DNA of 47,914 nucleotides from Mycolicibacterium vaccae NBRC 14118 = CIP 105934 (GTDB lineage: Bacteria > Actinomycetota > Actinomycetes > Mycobacteriales > Mycobacteriaceae). The notes below the pieces were generated by a model. The model was not told the origin of the DNA. It saw only the letters and a list, made by a program, of their open reading frames with translations, and searched no databases. Of this stretch, positions 46,316-47,914 are shown piece after piece. Location of the stretch: contig NZ_BCRS01000022.1 of NCBI RefSeq assembly GCF_001552715.1, forward strand, positions 1 to 47,914. Direction: 5' to 3'. A program made the position numbers and the translations under genes. Position 1 is the stretch's first letter. The number at the start of each line of letters is the position of its first letter.

Positions 46316-47602
46316 GTGAGCGTTACGAGCACCTCGAAGATCCTCGATGAGTTGGACTGGCGCGGCCTGATCGCCCAGTCCACCGACCGCGACGCACTGG
46401 CCGAAGCGCTGGCCGAGGGGCCGGTCACGGTGTATTCCGGTTTCGATCCCACGGCGCCGAGCCTGCACGCCGGTCATCTCATCCCGCTGCTCACGTTGCG
46501 GCGCTTCCAACAGGCCGGACATCGTCCGATCGTGCTCGCCGGCGGAGCCACCGGGATGATCGGCGACCCACGCGAGGTGGGGGAGCGGACCTTGAACACG
46601 GCGGACACCGTCGCGGACTGGGCCGACCGGATCCGCGGTCAGCTCGAGCGGTTCGTCGAGTTCGACGATTCCCCGACCGGTGCCGTCGTCGCGAACAACC
46701 TGTCGTGGACGAGTGAACTGTCGGCGATCGAGTTTCTGCGTGACGTGGGCAAATTCTTTTCGGTGAATGTGATGTTGGACCGAGATACCGTGCGCCGCAG
46801 GCTAGAAGGCGAGGGCATCTCCTACACGGAGTTCAGCTACATGCTGTTGCAGGCCAACGATTACGTCGAACTGCACCAGCGCTACGGCTGCACGTTGCAG
46901 GTCGGCGGGTCCGATCAGTGGGGCAACATCATCGCCGGGGTGCGGCTCGTCCGGCAGAAGGCGGGGGCCGCGGTCCACGCCCTGACCACACCTCTGGTGA
47001 CCGACTCCGAGGGCAAGAAGTTCGGCAAGTCCACCGGCGGGGGCAGCCTGTGGCTGGACCCGGAGATGACCAGCCCCTATGCGTGGTACCAGTACTTCGT
47101 CAACACCGCCGATGCCGACGTGGTGTCCTACCTGCGGTGGTTCACCTTCCTCGACGCCGACGAACTGCGCGAGCTCGAGCAGGCGACCGAAGAACGCCCG
47201 CATGAAAGAGCCGCCCAGCGCCGGCTGGCCCGCGAGCTCACCAACCTGGTGCACGGTGAGGCGGCGACGCTGGCGGTCGAGCACGCGAGCCAGGCGCTGT
47301 TCGGCCGGGCCGAGCTGTCCGAGCTCGACGAGCCCACCCTCGCGGCAGCGTTGAGAGAGGCATCGGTGGCTCCGCTGGCGGCCGGTGAACCCGATGCGAT
47401 CACGGATCTCCTTGTGGCAAGCGGACTCTGCGCGAGTAAGGGAGCGGCCCGCCGGACCATCGCCGAGGGCGGGGTGTCGGTCAACAACGTGAGGGTCACC
47501 ACAGAGGACTGGTCACCGCAGCCGTCGGACTTCCTGCACGGCAAGTGGTTGGTGCTCCGCCGCGGCAAGCGCAACATCGCCGGAATAGAGCGAATGGCGT
47601 GA
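46316..47602 (+). CDS. tyrS: Tyrosyl-tRNA synthetase
   Basis: The product is 428 aa, bacterial TyrRS-1 type. It activates tyrosine and charges tRNA-Tyr. The class I signatures are present: [16 protein letters not shown] (HIGH region, about 40-55) and KFGKS (KMSKS region, about 240). A C-terminal S4 RNA-binding domain (about 355-428, [20 protein letters not shown]) recognises the long variable arm. GTG 46316 follows a weak purine-rich region, with TAATAC at 46295-46300 a possible -10 that overlaps the mpg stop. The rRNA promoter lies about 145 nt downstream. Confidence 0.97.
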   Translation: MSVTSTSKILDELDWRGLIAQSTDRDALAEALAEGPVTVYSGFDPTAPSLHAGHLIPLLTLRRFQQAGHRPIVLAGGATGMIGDPREVGERTLNTADTVADWADRIRGQLERFVEFDDSPTGAVVANNLSWTSELSAIEFLRDVGKFFSVNVMLDRDTVRRRLEGEGISYTEFSYMLLQANDYVELHQRYGCTLQVGGSDQWGNIIAGVRLVRQKAGAAVHALTTPLVTDSEGKKFGKSTGGGSLWLDPEMTSPYAWYQYFVNTADADVVSYLRWFTFLDADELRELEQATEERPHERAAQRRLARELTNLVHGEAATLAVEHASQALFGRAELSELDEPTLAAALREASVAPLAAGEPDAITDLLVASGLCASKGAARRTIAEGGVSVNNVRVTTEDWSPQPSDFLHGKWLVLRRGKRNIAGIERMA

Positions 47603-47688
47603 ATGGCGCGGTGAATTCCCAGGTCAACCTCCATCGATGCGGCGGGAACACGTCCGGACTCTGCGTTGTTGAAGCTGATCGGGTCGCT

Positions 47689-47706
47689 CGGCCGCCCCGC
47701 CGGCCG
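47689..47706. terminator. Possible hairpin downstream of tyrS
   Basis: CGGCCG at 47689-47694 can pair with CGGCCG at 47701-47706 across a 6-nt loop, about 87 nt after the tyrS stop and before the rRNA promoter. It has no U-tract, and the arms are self-palindromic, so its role as terminator is only a suggestion. The rest of 47603-47747 shows no gene. Confidence 0.35.
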
Positions 47707-47747
47707 TGACTGGAAGCGCACCTCGAAAACGCGCTCTACCAGGTGAT

Positions 47748-47777
47748 TTGACTCCTGAGTTATCCCTGACGTAACTT
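47748..47777 (+). promoter_or_regulatory. rRNA-operon-type promoter (probable rrnB P1)
   Basis: TTGACT at 47748-47753 and TAACTT at 47772-47777 are separated by 18 bp, a strong SigA-type promoter with the -35 that mycobacterial rRNA promoters have and most others lack. The start would be near 47784. Placement right after tyrS matches the second rRNA operon of fast-growing mycobacteria. The 16S gene itself is beyond the window. Confidence 0.75.
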
Positions 47778-47783
47778 ATCGAA

Positions 47784-47914
47784 GTCGCCGCGACACGGGC
47801 CAGAAACCCGGAGAGCGCGGCGCCACTCCAGAGGGAACTCCGCTAACGCGGATGTCCTCTTCTGTCCGAACGAGAGTCACGGCTTTTAAGCCGGGGTTCT
47901 TGCGCGGCCGGTCT
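47784..47914 (+). other. Structured leader of a probable rRNA transcript (truncated by window end)
   Basis: The last ~130 nt hold no ORF worth keeping but fold well. CCGC and GCGG at 47840-47851 enclose TAAC, flanked by AGAGG and CCTCT. CGGCTTTTAAGCCG at 47880-47893 forms a second short stem. Such hairpins precede the BoxB/BoxA antitermination region of mycobacterial pre-rRNA, which would lie just outside the window. Confidence 0.55.

Overview
The window is high-GC actinobacterial DNA, and gene content and order identify it as a Mycobacterium. The order uvrA / lysX / infC-rpmI-rplT-tsnR / pheST / argCJBDFRGH / mpg-tyrS follows, as I recall it, the M. tuberculosis Rv1636 to Rv1689 segment. Promoters have TANNNT -10 boxes, several genes appear leaderless, and an rRNA-type promoter lies downstream of tyrS. 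That last position is where I recall fast growers (Mycolicibacterium, M. smegmatis type) carrying a second rRNA operon, so a rapid grower is the best guess. I see no insertion sequence, prophage, CRISPR array or tRNA gene; this is mostly core chromosome with a few accessory replacements.

Layout. 1-2.9 kb: the end of an Ala/Pro/Val-rich protein, a cAMP-binding-type universal stress protein, a class I fructose-bisphosphate aldolase and a metallo-beta-lactamase-fold hydrolase. 2.9-7.9 kb: uvrA behind a PafBC-type DNA-damage promoter, a coupled GNAT acetyltransferase, then leftward an HTH_42 (AlkZ/YcaQ-like) protein and a small unknown. 7.9-13 kb, leftward: a membrane-anchored esterase-D-fold protein, the fused LysX and a DUF1844 protein. 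13-15.2 kb: infC (apparently AUC-started, with a structured leader), rpmI, rplT and tsnR (possible CUG start). 15.5-21.5 kb: a secreted PE-PPE-domain hydrolase, a YqeY-like protein, an acyl-CoA dehydrogenase/MpaB-oxygenase pair, and a divergent leaderless adenylyl cyclase coupled to a rhomboid-like protein. 21.7-28.4 kb: pheST, convergent with a large cyclase-domain/ATPase protein.

28.5-36.9 kb is a complete arginine operon. argC, J, B, D, F and R are chained by five successive 4-nt start/stop overlaps behind an overlapping double ARG box. argG has its own strong ribosome site, and argH is joined to it by a 10-codon mini-ORF that overlaps both genes. 36.9-41.7 kb looks accessory: three coupled single-pass exported proteins of similar architecture, then on the other strand a polytopic membrane protein directly abutting an ABC-F ATPase. 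41.8-47.6 kb: the lipase/acyl-CoA-synthetase fusion (Rv1683 type), a secreted Pro/Gln-rich protein, a Trm112-like protein, mpg and tyrS. The window ends inside a probable rRNA operon leader.

The points most worth a second look are the three-protein exported module after argH, the ABC-F/membrane-protein pair, the cyclase/rhomboid unit with its divergent palindrome, two unconventional start codons (infC, tsnR), the overlapping ARG boxes, and two enzymes with altered catalytic motifs (the cyclase-ATPase and the synthetase half of the fusion). Everything here was read by eye; comparisons to named families and to M. tuberculosis come from memory and were not searched.
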